Below, piece after piece: positions 24,023-34,510 of a stretch of DNA of 64,000 nt. Below the pieces are notes generated by a model. That model made no database searches. It was not told the DNA's origin and was given only the letters and a program-made list of their open reading frames with translations. The position numbers were made by a program, and so were the translations under genes. The DNA is from Sodiomyces alkalinus F11 (taxonomy: Eukaryota > Ascomycota > Sordariomycetes > Glomerellales > Plectosphaerellaceae): contig NW_021167086.1 of assembly GCF_003711515.1 (NCBI RefSeq), positions 748,037 to 812,036 of the forward strand. Reading direction: 5' to 3'. Each line of letters begins with the position of its first letter. Within the stretch, counting starts at the first letter, position 1.

Positions 24023-26131
24023 TCACCTCGGCATCTGGGCATTATTCCTCCTCCACCGCTCCAAGACCTTCCCCGTCTTCATCGCTTGCTCATCGCCCAG
24101 GTGCGCGCGCACCAAGTCCAAGACCCAGTTCATGCGCTGTGTGCGGCCCCGCTCGCCCCTCTTGACGTCGCGCGTGGCGGCCCGAACGACGGCCAGCAGG
24201 GCCTGCGGGGGCAGCACCTCGCCATTGCCGTTGCCATTGGTGCCATTGCCATTGGTGCCGTTGGTGCCGTTGGCGGCCAGCCACGCATTGCAGCGCGACA
24301 CGTGGCGCAGGGCCGCGCGGTCCGACAGGTGGGCCGCCTGCGAGAACCACACGGCCATGTCGGCGACCAGTCTGCGCTTGGCGGCCAGGCGGAGGTGGGA
24401 GGTCGGGGAGCGCGCCAGGTCTTGCGGGGACCGAGTGTGGACGACTTCCCAGACCGTGCGGGGCGGGATGTGCGCGTCGAGGATCATGGATTGGATGTAG
24501 GGGGTCCAGGCTTTCCAGTCCCAGGTGGAGAGGCGCCGTTGCGTGTTGTTGTTCGTCTCTTGGTGCTTCATGAGGCCGTAGACCGCCGCTGCGATGCGGT
24601 GGTCCCGGCTCGCGATGGCTAGGAGCTTGAATCCCCGTTCTTCTTGGAGGGTCGTGGTCGGGTTCTGGGTGCAGAGTTTCTGAAACGATTGTAGAAATCT
24701 TTCCGAGAGGTCCAGACGGCGCAGGACCTTGAAGTAGCTCGTGAGGAGCCCTAGGCTGTTGTTGTTGTTGCGGTTGTCTTTGTCTTTGTCTTTGTCTTTG
24801 CCGGGGGGTTGTCGCAGACTAATGTTCCATGCAAGTGAGGCGAGGCCGAGGTCGGCATCCCGGAGTGCGTCGCGTCTGCACGCGTCCCGTACCATGCGAG
24901 CTCCGGGGAAGTAGCCCCGACTCTGCCATTGGCGGATGAGAAGCTCGACGAGGCGACATTCGGTCGTAGACGACGGTTCTTCGTCGAAGCAGCCCGACCG
25001 GACACAGGCTTCCAAGAAGAAGGATTCGTTCACCTGGCGCATTCGGGCTAGCATGTCCAGCCACCGGAGACGACGGGTGATGTCGGTGTTCGGTTCGGCC
25101 TCGAGGGCAACGGTTTCGAGAGAATGGAGTAATTCGCCGTGTGTGGTGGGAGATAGTCTTCCCAGGCCATCTGCGAGAATGGCTGCGGCCTGGGAGTAGC
25201 ACTCGGGCGAAGCAGGTAGCCAGGTGCGAACCAGCGCGTGTAAGCCTTCGCTCAGCGTGCCGAGCTGTTCTTCAGGGGTAGCAGCCAGGACGTGCTGGGC
25301 CATCTGGGCCGATTCTTGGTCTGTCGGCAGTTCGGAGATGCTCTTCAACAGAAGACGGCCCAATTCAGGTCCGGTTTGGGCGAGATTTTGGACCCTGGAA
25401 TAGACGAGTCCATCGATGACCGCCGACAAAAACCTCCTTTTGGCTAACGTGACGACGAGGTTGGCTTGCGTGGTAGATGCAGATGGAGACGTTGGGAATG
25501 TGGCGAGAGCTTCATGGACAGAATCCAGGGAGACCAGACCTAGGTGGATGTCCCGTCGTATGCCGTCCATGACCTGCCGAAATTCAGGTGCAAGGACGTC
25601 CGCAGCGGGGGAGAGGGCGTCTCGAGCATGACGAAGCCTCTCTTCCAGGTCCTCCTTTGGCTGTAAGATGGACTGCGGGGGATCCGTAGTCAATTCCACT
25701 CGCTCGACTCCACCCTGCTCCGTTTCTACGGGCAACCATTTTTCCACCCAGGAGAGCAGCGACCGGCGCCGCCGTTGCGAGGATCCGGCTTCGCGCGTCG
25801 CAGCATCGGGGTTGGCCGGCGTCGGCGTCGGCGTCGGCGTCGGGGGCATCCATTTCCACTGAGACAGGTCGACGGGGTACTCGATGAGCCAGGGGGGTAG
25901 GGTCGGTTGAAAGTCGGCAGAGTAGAGGCCGGTCATGCGTCTTTTGCCGAGCCGGCGCCTGTTCTCGAGGGGACCGGGCACCGAGCTGGAGTTACGCCGC
26001 GATAGCCTCGAGACGTGGCAGTACCGTTCAAACGCATTGGCCAGGACGCTGTCGGTGATCCAGATACTGTCTATCGGTGCCCGGAGGCGTCTTGCGGCGC
26101 GACAACAGCGCGCTGTCGGTCTGGAAGACAT
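24023..26131 (-). CDS. Predicted mitochondrial helical-repeat (PPR-like) protein
   Basis: A single exon of 702 residues if started at the ATG at 26131. An upstream in-frame ATG at 26359 would add 76 residues without obvious family character. From 26131 the N-terminus (MSSRPTARCCRAARRLRAP) is Arg/Ala-rich and lacks acidic residues, as a mitochondrial presequence would. The body is a long series of amphipathic helices, resembling fungal pentatricopeptide-type proteins of mitochondrial gene expression, but I cannot name a specific family member. Two low-complexity insertions are present: a Lys-Asp run followed by Asn (around 24765-24800) and an Asn/Gly/Thr run (around 24225-24275). It is divergent from HEM12 and convergent with the giant gene. 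A continuous 2.1-kb frame with GC-rich third positions makes the gene secure; the function is inference. Confidence 0.7.
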   Translation of the reverse strand: MSSRPTARCCRAARRLRAPIDSIWITDSVLANAFERYCHVSRLSRRNSSSVPGPLENRRRLGKRRMTGLYSADFQPTLPPWLIEYPVDLSQWKWMPPTPTPTPTPANPDAATREAGSSQRRRRSLLSWVEKWLPVETEQGGVERVELTTDPPQSILQPKEDLEERLRHARDALSPAADVLAPEFRQVMDGIRRDIHLGLVSLDSVHEALATFPTSPSASTTQANLVVTLAKRRFLSAVIDGLVYSRVQNLAQTGPELGRLLLKSISELPTDQESAQMAQHVLAATPEEQLGTLSEGLHALVRTWLPASPECYSQAAAILADGLGRLSPTTHGELLHSLETVALEAEPNTDITRRLRWLDMLARMRQVNESFFLEACVRSGCFDEEPSSTTECRLVELLIRQWQSRGYFPGARMVRDACRRDALRDADLGLASLAWNISLRQPPGKDKDKDKDNRNNNNSLGLLTSYFKVLRRLDLSERFLQSFQKLCTQNPTTTLQEERGFKLLAIASRDHRIAAAVYGLMKHQETNNNTQRRLSTWDWKAWTPYIQSMILDAHIPPRTVWEVVHTRSPQDLARSPTSHLRLAAKRRLVADMAVWFSQAAHLSDRAALRHVSRCNAWLAANGTNGTNGNGTNGNGNGEVLPPQALLAVVRAATRDVKRGERGRTQRMNWVLDLVRAHLGDEQAMKTGKVLERWRRNNAQMPR

Positions 26132-26727
26132 AGAGGGTCTGAGGAGAGAGGGGGAGGAGTGTGTCCTTTTTGTTCCCGCGTTTATTGTACCATCGTCAAT
26201 TGACCTTTGAAATAGCCGACGAACTGAAAATGTGCAGGTGGAGGCTATGACGGGATATTCGACACCCCGATGGAGGCTCAGGGTTCGTTCGAGAAGCTGA
26301 AATTGATCAGGTTGAATCAGAAGGCTGAATGGGAAGAACTGAATTGGGAGCTCTGGCATTCATTATTCATTCATTGGTGGTTGGACGAACGAAAGCCTTG
26401 ACCGTTTGGAGAGGCTGAGATGCTCCACTCTTAATAAGCCACATAAGGTACCCACATTGTGTGGCTTGTGCCCGACGGATTGTATCACATGTCTGAAAAA
26501 AGGTCGGCGGGGCGGGAAAGAGATGTGACTTGTGAGGTAATGATAATACTTGATGATACTTCGTACAATCAGTGTACCTATGTACGGTAGTAATGCCCGC
26601 GGGGCAGCCGTTAGCGGTTACGGAATAATTCCCTTCCTCTTTCCCATTTTTCTTTTATATATTCTCCAAGGTCCTTCCTCCCACCTTTCCATCTTCCAAA
26701 TTCCCAATGATCATCACAATTCCCAAG
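26132..26727. promoter_or_regulatory. Divergent promoter region between the PPR-like gene and HEM12
   Basis: About 600 bp separate two divergent starts. A TATA-like stretch (tttatatatt, 26654-26663) lies about 65 bases before the HEM12 start. Pyrimidine tracts flank it. No specific operator was recognised. Confidence 0.45.
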
Positions 26728-28024
26728 ATGGAGCACCAGTTTGAACCCTTGAAGAATGACCTGCTGCTTAGGGCAGCCCGAGGTGTGTTCCATCTGTTCT
26801 TTCTGTTCTTTGGTCCCCTTACCCCCCCATGGACAAGCCTCAGCTGACAAAAAGGCATCTTCGCAGGTGAACCCATTGAACGGCCACCGTGCTGGATCAT
26901 GCGGCAGGCCGGCCGCTACCTCCCCGAGTACCACGAAGCCAAGGGCACCCACGACTTCTTCGAGTGCTGCCGCTCGCCCGAGATCGCATCGACCCTGACC
27001 CTGCAGCCCATCGACCGGTTCGACGGCCTCCTGGACGCCGCCATCATCTTCAGCGACATCCTCGTCATCCCGCAAGCCCTCGGCATGACCGTCGAGATGG
27101 TCGACAAGAAGGGGCCCCATTTCCCCCACCCGCTCCGCGACCCGGAAGACCCGCAGTACGCCTCGGTGCTGTCGCGCGACCCGGCCGCCGCCGCCGCCGC
27201 CCTCGACTACGTCTACGCCGCCATCACCCTGACCCGCACGAAGCTCGCCGGCCGCGTCCCCCTCATCGGCTTCTGCGGCGCCCCCTGGACGCTCCTCTGC
27301 TACATGGTCGAGGGCGGCGGCAGCAAGCTCTTCGCCCAGATCAAGCGCTGGATCTACGCCCACCCGGACGAGTCGCGCCGCCTGCTGGCCCACATCGCCG
27401 ACGTGTGCGTCGAGTACCTCGCCCTCCAGGTCCGCGCCGGCGCCCAGCTCGTCATGGTCTTCGACTCGTGGGCCGGCGAGCTGGGGCCCCGCGAGTTCCA
27501 GCGCTTCGCCGAGCCGAGCCTCCGTCGCATTGCCGAGGGCCTGCCCCGCCGCCTTGACGAGCTCGGCCTGCCCCGCGTGCCCATGACGGTCTTCCCCAAG
27601 GGCGCCTGGCACTCGCTGGACCGCGCCTGCGACTTGGGGTACGATGTCGTCGGGCTCGACTGGCTCCAGGACCCGGCCGAGGCGGTGCGCATTCGCGGTG
27701 ATCGTAAGGTCACCTTCCAGGGGAACGCCGACCCGGGTGTGCTGTACGGTACCAAGGAAGCCATGACGGAGGCGGTGCAGACCATGGTGGACGGATTTTG
27801 GGGTGGCAAGAGGGGTTGGATTGCCAATTTGGGCCACGGTATGCTTTCCCCTTCGTTTCTCTTTTCTTTTTTTTTTCTTCTTTTTTCTTTGCCTTCTTTC
27901 CTGCCAATCTCACCTGTCCAGTCTTCTAACATGCTTGTGTCCCTTAGGTATTACGCCGGGCGTTAACCCGGAAGACTTGAGGTTCTTCCTGTCGGAGATT
28001 CACCGTCTGACAAAGAGCACGTAA
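26728..28024 (+). CDS. HEM12: Uroporphyrinogen decarboxylase
   Basis: Three exons, 26728-26782, 26867-27838 and 27948-28024, give 367 residues, close to the yeast enzyme. It removes the four acetate carboxyl groups of uroporphyrinogen III to give coproporphyrinogen III, the cytosolic mid-step of heme synthesis. Both family signatures are present: PPCWIMRQAGRYLPEYHE near residues 24-41, whose Arg residues bind substrate carboxylates, and GFCGAPWTLLCYMVEG in the middle. FSDILVIP carries the expected catalytic Asp. The C-terminus ends in HGITPGVNPEDLRFF, formed across the last splice. Introns of 84 and 109 nt have GCTGAC and TCTAAC branch points. An in-frame ATG seven codons upstream (26707) could extend the protein; the start at 26728 (MEHQFEPLKND) matches fungal homologues as I know them. 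Confidence 0.96.
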
Positions 28025-28693
28025 CGATCATCGGTATTAGAAAGGGGGAGAAAAGGATATCAAACACATGTTTTATGAAAGCAGGCCGGGCTAGCGGTAT
28101 ACGAGAAAACAACGCACAGAAATCTTCAGGACAAAATGTCATCGGATCATGATAGAGGAAGGGGAGTCATGGGATTAAAGAAGCAAAAGGAAACTCATCG
28201 AACGCACCGGGGAATAGGTATGGACACGCTCAATTTTGGGTATGAAATGACTTTTTATTTTCCCTCTCCACTCCCAAGACTCATATATCATGAGACAAGC
28301 TGCATCCATTCATTATTCACCTCCTCCCATTTGATCCTGAGACGCCCGATAAAGCAGCAGAACACAAACACTCCAACAGGTGGTATCTCGACTTTTTTTG
28401 GGGAAGTTTGCAATGGGTATAGACATCGGCAGTGGTAACGCCTGACACATTCCATCCCCTCAAACTCCAGTGCAATGATTGAAGTACAAGTTGGTTGAAC
28501 AAAGAAAGAAGAAAGAAAGAAAGAAGAAAAAAAGAAGAGAAAAAGAAGAGAAAAAAAAAGGGACGTCATTTCCGTGGGTCATGGCTCGCTCGCTCGCTGC
28601 ACCACGGATAGAAAGAAAAGTGGTGCTTCGTATGGTACGGACATGTCGAGACAAGGCGGAGGGAAGGTGCAAAGACAGAACTCTTCCGTCCCC
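28025..28693. other. Intergenic region with a purine-rich tract
   Basis: Convergent 3' flanks of HEM12 and the DUF3602 gene. A GA-rich, almost pure-purine run at 28499-28560 is the only notable sequence. No gene seen. Confidence 0.65.
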
Positions 28694-29092
28694 TTACGCC
28701 TTCTTGCCCAGGCTATGGAACCAGGCCTTGCCCCGCGCAGCAATGGAGGTGGACGAGCGAGCCGAGTCCGAGTCGTCCACGACAGCGCTGCTGTCGAAGC
28801 TGGCCTTGGCGGCGGCGGCCTCGTCGGAGCCCGGGCGGAAGATGTTGGCGGCGCCGCCGCGGCCGAAGTAGGTGACGTTGGAGCTGGAGCGGCGGGGGGC
28901 GGGCTCGACGTCCTGGCGCAGGCGGGTCTGGGCGGCGTCGTCGTTCTTGAGCATGTTGCCCGAGCCGCCCCGGCCGGTGGTGACCATGGGGGAGGTGAGG
29001 ACGGGGGTCTTGAGGTCGATGGGGGTGACCTTGTCGAATTTGGTGCGGGCGGCGTAGTTGCCTGCTCCGCCGCGGCCGTGGGAGACGAGCAT
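28694..29092 (-). CDS. Small DUF3602-type protein with GRGGxGN motifs
   Basis: An intronless 132-residue frame starting MLVSHGRGGAGNYAA. Three Gly/Arg/Asn motifs are spaced along it: GRGGAGN (residues 6-12), GRGGSGN in the middle, and GRGGAAN after it. This motif series defines the fungal family of unknown function DUF3602 (Pfam PF12223), whose members are small, hydrophilic and probably disordered. The C-terminus (WFHSLGKKA) is basic. There is no signal peptide or membrane segment. The biochemical role is unknown; stress-related roles have been suggested for some relatives, which I treat as unproven. Confidence 0.85.
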   Translation of the reverse strand: MLVSHGRGGAGNYAARTKFDKVTPIDLKTPVLTSPMVTTGRGGSGNMLKNDDAAQTRLRQDVEPAPRRSSSNVTYFGRGGAANIFRPGSDEAAAAKASFDSSAVVDDSDSARSSTSIAARGKAWFHSLGKKA

Positions 29093-29467
29093 TTTGGGTG
29101 TGGGTGTGGGTGGTTTGCTTGTTTGGCTTTGGGTGGTGATGTTTCTTTAATGTCCGTAGGCTACAGGCGGAGTGCGTGTAGCAGACGGTTTGCTGTGGTT
29201 TGAGGGGGGTGTAGCGGACTTGACGTTCGTCGTTGCGTTTTGTATAAGTGGACTAGGGGTGGTGAGTCGATGTGAGAGACTTGTGTGTAGAAGGGAGAAA
29301 GTGCTGGATTTGCTTTCGGTTTCTGCTTCACTGACTGATGATGGAGGGGGGAGAGAGAAGTAGGCAAAAGAAGACGGGACGAGGTCGAAATTAAATACTA
29401 GGAAACGATGTTGCTTGTTGTTCTCATTCATAAGGTAGTCACGAAGTACAGACTATGGAGACGGATA

Positions 29468-29535
29468 GATGTCCCACCAAGATGTCCCACCTAGATGTCC
29501 CGCCAAAGGTCAGCCAAAGGTCAGCCAAAGTCAGG
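29468..29535 (+). repeat. Two adjacent short tandem repeats
   Basis: Three copies of a 13-nt unit (gatgtcccaccaa and variants) are followed directly by three copies of an 11-nt unit (aaaggtcagcc). They lie about 400 bases upstream of the DUF3602 start and could be promoter elements or simple slippage products. Confidence 0.75.
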
Positions 29536-31653
29536 AGACCATCACGTCGCGTGCCACTGCCACTGTGCCAGGGCATGATCAAATCAATGGTGAGCAATTA
29601 CACGTACGCTCGGGCTTCAGCACTGGCTCCCGCAATGGGGAAAAGCTGCCCCTCGATCCCTCGTCACCCCGCCATTTGCCAAGGGGAAGAGCTCGATCAC
29701 CGAAGAAGCTCAATGCCAGACGAGACGTGCTAGTGTACAGCCCAATTTGGGAGATCACAAGGACATCAAAAAAAAAATCTTTCCCGTTCTCTTGCGCCAT
29801 CTCTTCACATTTCTTCCCCCGTTTCTTTCTCCCCGCTTCCCTTGGCGCCCGGCTTCCCAAGAGCTAAGGCTTAAAAAAGGAAAGAAGGAAAAGAAGGAGG
29901 CAGTCCCGCTGCCAGGTGCCACCGAAACCACCACTTGAAGCTCTGTCCCCCACCCACACAACTGGGTCACCAAGGCACGCTATTACCCAATAGCAACGTA
30001 ATGTAAACAATGACAGCCAGCCAAAGCCACCACACGCAAAGCTCGCTTCTCACCCGCGGGTGTTGTTCCGCTCCGTTCCCCGCATCACTTGATCGGCTGT
30101 CTTACTGTACGTTGTAGCTTTCGTACTGTACCTTGGCTTATTCAGCGTCCTTGTTCCGTGACAGGACACCCAGGTAGCACTCCTGATCGATTTGAACCTG
30201 ATTGATTTATGCGCCATTGGCCTCTCCGATCAACATCGTCTTCTTGGCCCCATGGTTCCGTCCCACTGCCCACGACTACGAAGTATGGAATGCGAATGTA
30301 CGAATTGGTGAATGCGGACAGCTCTGCATGTCGTCAAGTGGTCACTGCCTGAAGAAGACAGACCCTCGAATCGCGTCATCTTGGCAGAGCCCCCCATGTG
30401 AACATCTTTCGGCGTGAAATTTTTCACAAACACTTGACCACCGAGCTGGGGTAGCAATTGGACCGCCGCCCTGGCGCTACCAGCACGGTAGTCGCCTTGC
30501 TCCGATGCCTTGGCACCTGGGGCGCCGTTGGGAAACGTTGTTCAATAAGCTTAACACTATTAGACGCCCATGTATGGGGTAAAAGCTTCCTCGTGACCTC
30601 TCGTGAGAAACTGCGCCCTGCGATGCCGATCTTCGTCCGTCCAGCTCTCCTTCTCTTCTTCTTCTACCCTTCTCCATTCCATGTCTTCCCTGGCTGCAGA
30701 AGAGACCTACGTCTCATGACCGCCATCTGACCGCGAACCATATTCAACCTACGAATCCTCTTCCTTGCCCGCCAACCACCTGACCCATTCGAGCGCCAAA
30801 TTCTTCAACGAACTGGACACGCGAGCCTTTTGTCCGGCGTGATTGATGTTTTGATTTCTGGCCAATGTGCTTCGAGTTCATGCTGTGGGCTGAGAACCGA
30901 CAATCGCAGAGAAAGCCTCCTTACAAGGGAGAGCAAGCATCGAGAAGTTGGGTATGGACGAGGTTGTCCTGACTGGCATGGCCACGGCCTTGCCGTCTTT
31001 CATTCTCGCATTGCCCTCACTGTGTCGCGGCAGCAGTTGGATACGGCGTGGAAAAAAATACCACCGCGGCGTCCTGTGCATGCCAAATCACTCCGGAGAT
31101 CTCTCGCAGTTCGTCGACTCGCACGTCGTTCGAGATATCGTCGTTTGGACCCCGGCGACTTATCCTTCTCGAAAGGACACTTCTTTCTACCATCCGAGCC
31201 ATTCGCTCTTGTCGAGGATGGACCTGCGCTGGACGTTTGCCCCCGCTGCTTTATGCACCTAGTCGTCCGCGAGATGCCTACATGACGTTGACAAGTGTCC
31301 CGCAGACCTATCGTTGATGCCCTCTTGTGTCGTATTTGGCGTGGTTTTTGTTTTCTTTGTTTTAACACCCTCCCCCCTCTATGGGTTCCCTCAACTGAGA
31401 GAAACTGGTCTACACCGAGATGTCAGGAATCATGTTCGCTGCCCTGGAGGCTACATGATATACAACTCCACTTGGTTCTCTCCGTCAAGAAGGAAGGGAA
31501 GCGGCGCAGATCAATTCACGATCTTGCCCGCTCGCGGTCAGACCATCCTATATCGAATCGAAGGCGGCAGAAACTCGTTGGGCCTTGTCTCTCCACCTCA
31601 CTTGGCCCTGGAAGTCGCACTCGATAAGACCACTGGCGAGCCACCAAATACCT

Positions 31654-31669
31654 ACATATGCGCATATGT
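31654..31669. promoter_or_regulatory. Perfect 16-bp palindrome
   Basis: The sequence acatatgcgcatatgt equals its own reverse complement. It lies within the large gap before velB. It could bind a dimeric regulator, but no known consensus was recognised. Confidence 0.3.
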
Positions 31670-34335
31670 CCTTGCACGACTGTTTAACGGGCAGCATTCG
31701 TTCCCAACAACAACAAACATCGAGTGGGGTATCACGTGTGCTCGGTTCCCAACCTGGAGCACACCAGACCCCCCTTCCACGTCGATCCTTTGGGAGATTG
31801 TCGTGACCCTGGAACTGTGCCGGGCCTAAACTATCCCAGCCGGAAACTACGACCAGTCTGCTGGCTCGAGTGGAGATATAAGGGTGAGGGTGTTTCTCAA
31901 CGTACAGATACGTACACCCAAAAAGCCGCAAGGCCAAGTGCGTACGTTGTAAGGTACAGAATAGAGTGTTTTGTCTCTCCATGTTCGGGCCCCCTAACAG
32001 CAACGGCTGATGTTTCTCTACGTTGTATATTGGGCGCAACGCATTGGGATGTGCCTCGGTTGTATGAAATGGGGTCTGGGCCACGACGAATCAATGCATC
32101 CTTAGCACATGGGTTTCATTCGGATGCCAGTGACTCGTCAAGACGTACCCAGCAATGAAAGCATGTCTGAGACTCGGATGCGAATAAGAGAGCTTTCGGC
32201 CCATGCTTGTGTGATGGGGTGGTGACAAACATCCATGTCGTTACCTGACGATCACCCAGACAAGGGGGCGGCGCCACCTTTACTTCACACCCATATGTAT
32301 GTACACGTTGACAGTGCCAACGGAGAGTCTATCGGTGGTCATGGAAGTAGCGAATGAGAGACGGGAAAGAAAGACAGTATATCGAGCGTCCGATGCTTGT
32401 AAGGGGGACCAACCCGAGGTGACACGAAACCCCTATTGGCTGCATGAGCGTGCTGGTTGCGTGGTAACGAACTCTACTTCGTACCTGGGTAGTGAGGGAG
32501 GGCACCGACACGGCGGAAAGATGCGGGAGTCCCGAAGGCTCGGGAACTCGGCCGAGAAGGCTCGAAAAGCAAAACGTCGGTTGGCTAGGAAGGAGGAGTT
32601 GGTAATTCGATATCTCTGTTCGTTCTGGATTCATGATTCATCAGGGAGTCGGATATTCTATAGGACCTCTAGAACGAACAATGGTTTATGATTGTCTCTC
32701 TGGCTGGCTGGACTACGAAGGTACCGGAAGACCCGGCGGCACTCCGTCCTATTCGAGCCCGTAATTTGGTTTCTTCTCTCGGCATGTCATGTCGGACATG
32801 TCGTCTGAAGAATGGCGGCACAGGTTTGAGGGCCAAAAGCTGGGGTTGGATAACAATGCATTACAGGTATGAAAATGCGACGCAAGGCTGAAAGCCAGAC
32901 AGGGGAGAAATCGAGTGCAGACCTCGGCAATTGCCTAGATAGGCCGAGTAGGAAGAGTACACTGTCTGAATCTGGCAAGTCCAGAAGCGAGATGCGTTTG
33001 ATGGTGGGATATATATAGGTATACCTGCATATATGCGCGCTTCATACCTATAATTATATGTACGTGTCAGGAGTCCTTCCGAAGTCGGCCGACCGAGTAA
33101 GTGCGGGATACGACTTTGCAATCATCCGGGCTGACAGAGTGATTTGTACGGTGATTGAATAGGAGCGTTCGAGCAAAATACGATGTAACCCGTGTTGTTG
33201 TCGTTAGAAAGGAACGGGCGAGAGATACCGAAGATGATTGCGTTGGGATGCGTAAGGTAAGGTATGAAGTTACGAGGGGGTGCAGGTTAGCTGCTGCAAG
33301 CAGCTACTCTGCGCAACTAAATTAAGGCTGGAGGCGCGCAAACCGCTATCGCACCATAAACCGGGGATTCCGGAGCTAGTTGCCGCCAAAGAAAGGGTTT
33401 ATCTGGCTTAACCTAAAGGGAAAGTCGTTGGAGACGCCAGAATGGGTTGGATGGACCCCAGCGCTCTGGTACAGAGGTACCCTTAAATCGATGATACGAT
33501 GCAGTCGAACGTTAAGTACCTTACCTACCTTACCTTACCTTGCCTTAATGAATATTCGTAGTACAACGTGATGTAGCCATACTCTGTACTCAACTGTTTT
33601 CCCTTCTTATATCCGAAACTAATATCCCCCCCATACACAGTCTCGACGAGTACGGAGTAGGCAAAGTGCAATGGGATGAACCAATGCGAGACACAAGTGA
33701 AGAAGGAGGGAGGGAGGGTAGACAGGACGAACAGGGGGTTGCCGGGTTTAGTGGAGATGCTACACTAATTCAGAATCTGAGTGGTCCGTGCACCGATCCA
33801 CCCAAACCAGCACCGGCAGGGAGGTAACAGCACCGCCGCTACAGCTACATGTGGACCAGCCCACCACCTCAGTCACCACCACTACCACCACTACCACCAC
33901 ACACCACCCGCCGCCGACTCCGCTGCACCACAACGACGTACCTTACGGTTTACGGTTTACGATTTACGTACCTTTCCAGCTTCTTTCCCCCAACGTCTTC
34001 CCCTTAATCTTTCTTCCTTTGTCTCTTCAATTTTTTTCCCTTCCTTTCCTCTTCACGCGCTCCCCTACGACACTGCGCTCGTGGATCGCGTTTCCCTCCC
34101 CGTCAGAAAAAAAAAAAAGAAAAGAAAGAAAAAAGCCGCCAGTTCCTCTCTCCCGGAATAGGTACAATTCTAAAACGTCGGGAATTGAGCCGTTTTGCAT
34201 CCGCAAGATCGTTGGGGGCTTTCTCTGAGGTAGCTGTTGCTTCCCGCGCGACCGTCTCGACACGGGTATTGCCTCAGCTTCCCACCTTTTGCTGCCGCCC
34301 ACTGCTCCCGCAGCTTCGTGGTAGCCATCAGCTTT

Positions 34336-34386
34336 ATGCATCGGCAATCTGTCGCCTTCTCCCGGTCCAGATCTTACTCGCATTAA
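34336..34386 (+). promoter_or_regulatory. Possible upstream ORF in the velB leader
   Basis: A 16-codon frame (ATG at 34336, TAA at 34384) lies 124 bases before the velB start in pyrimidine-rich sequence that is likely leader. If transcribed, it could modulate VelB translation. The transcription start is not known. Confidence 0.3.
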
Positions 34387-34510
34387 AAACGACATCTGGA
34401 GCGTGCGCCTCGCTTCTGTCACCATCCCCTCCCCCCTTCCGCGAAAAAAGTCGTAAATCGAAAACTCGTCCCTGGCCTCTCGCCACCTTTGTCATCGCCA
34501 ACTCGTCAAC

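Larger units (their letters stand above)
29093..34510. other. 5.4-kb region without a convincing gene, upstream of velB
   Basis: I find no frame with good codon bias, domain or consistent splice signals on either strand. It holds the promoter of the DUF3602 gene (left), short tandem repeats (29468-29535), a 16-bp palindrome (31654-31669), a short candidate secreted-protein frame (31317-31829, weak), GGTACC-type repeats near 33480-33545, and a pyrimidine-rich stretch from about 33960 that is probably velB leader. Confidence 0.6.

Noticed and set aside
26132..26359. 76-residue N-terminal extension of the PPR-like protein
   Set aside because: The extension does not look like a targeting sequence and overlaps the divergent promoter; the later ATG gives a better presequence.
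26611..27837. 408-codon minus-strand frame opposite HEM12
   Set aside because: It is antisense to a gene with two family signatures and has no recognisable domain.
31548..32084. 178-codon minus-strand frame in the velB upstream gap
   Set aside because: No domain, mixed codon usage and many Trp/Cys/His codons typical of random frames.
29093..34510. Possible degenerate transposon in the long gap
   Set aside because: No terminal repeats, transposase or reverse-transcriptase remnants and no AT-rich repeat-mutated stretch were seen.
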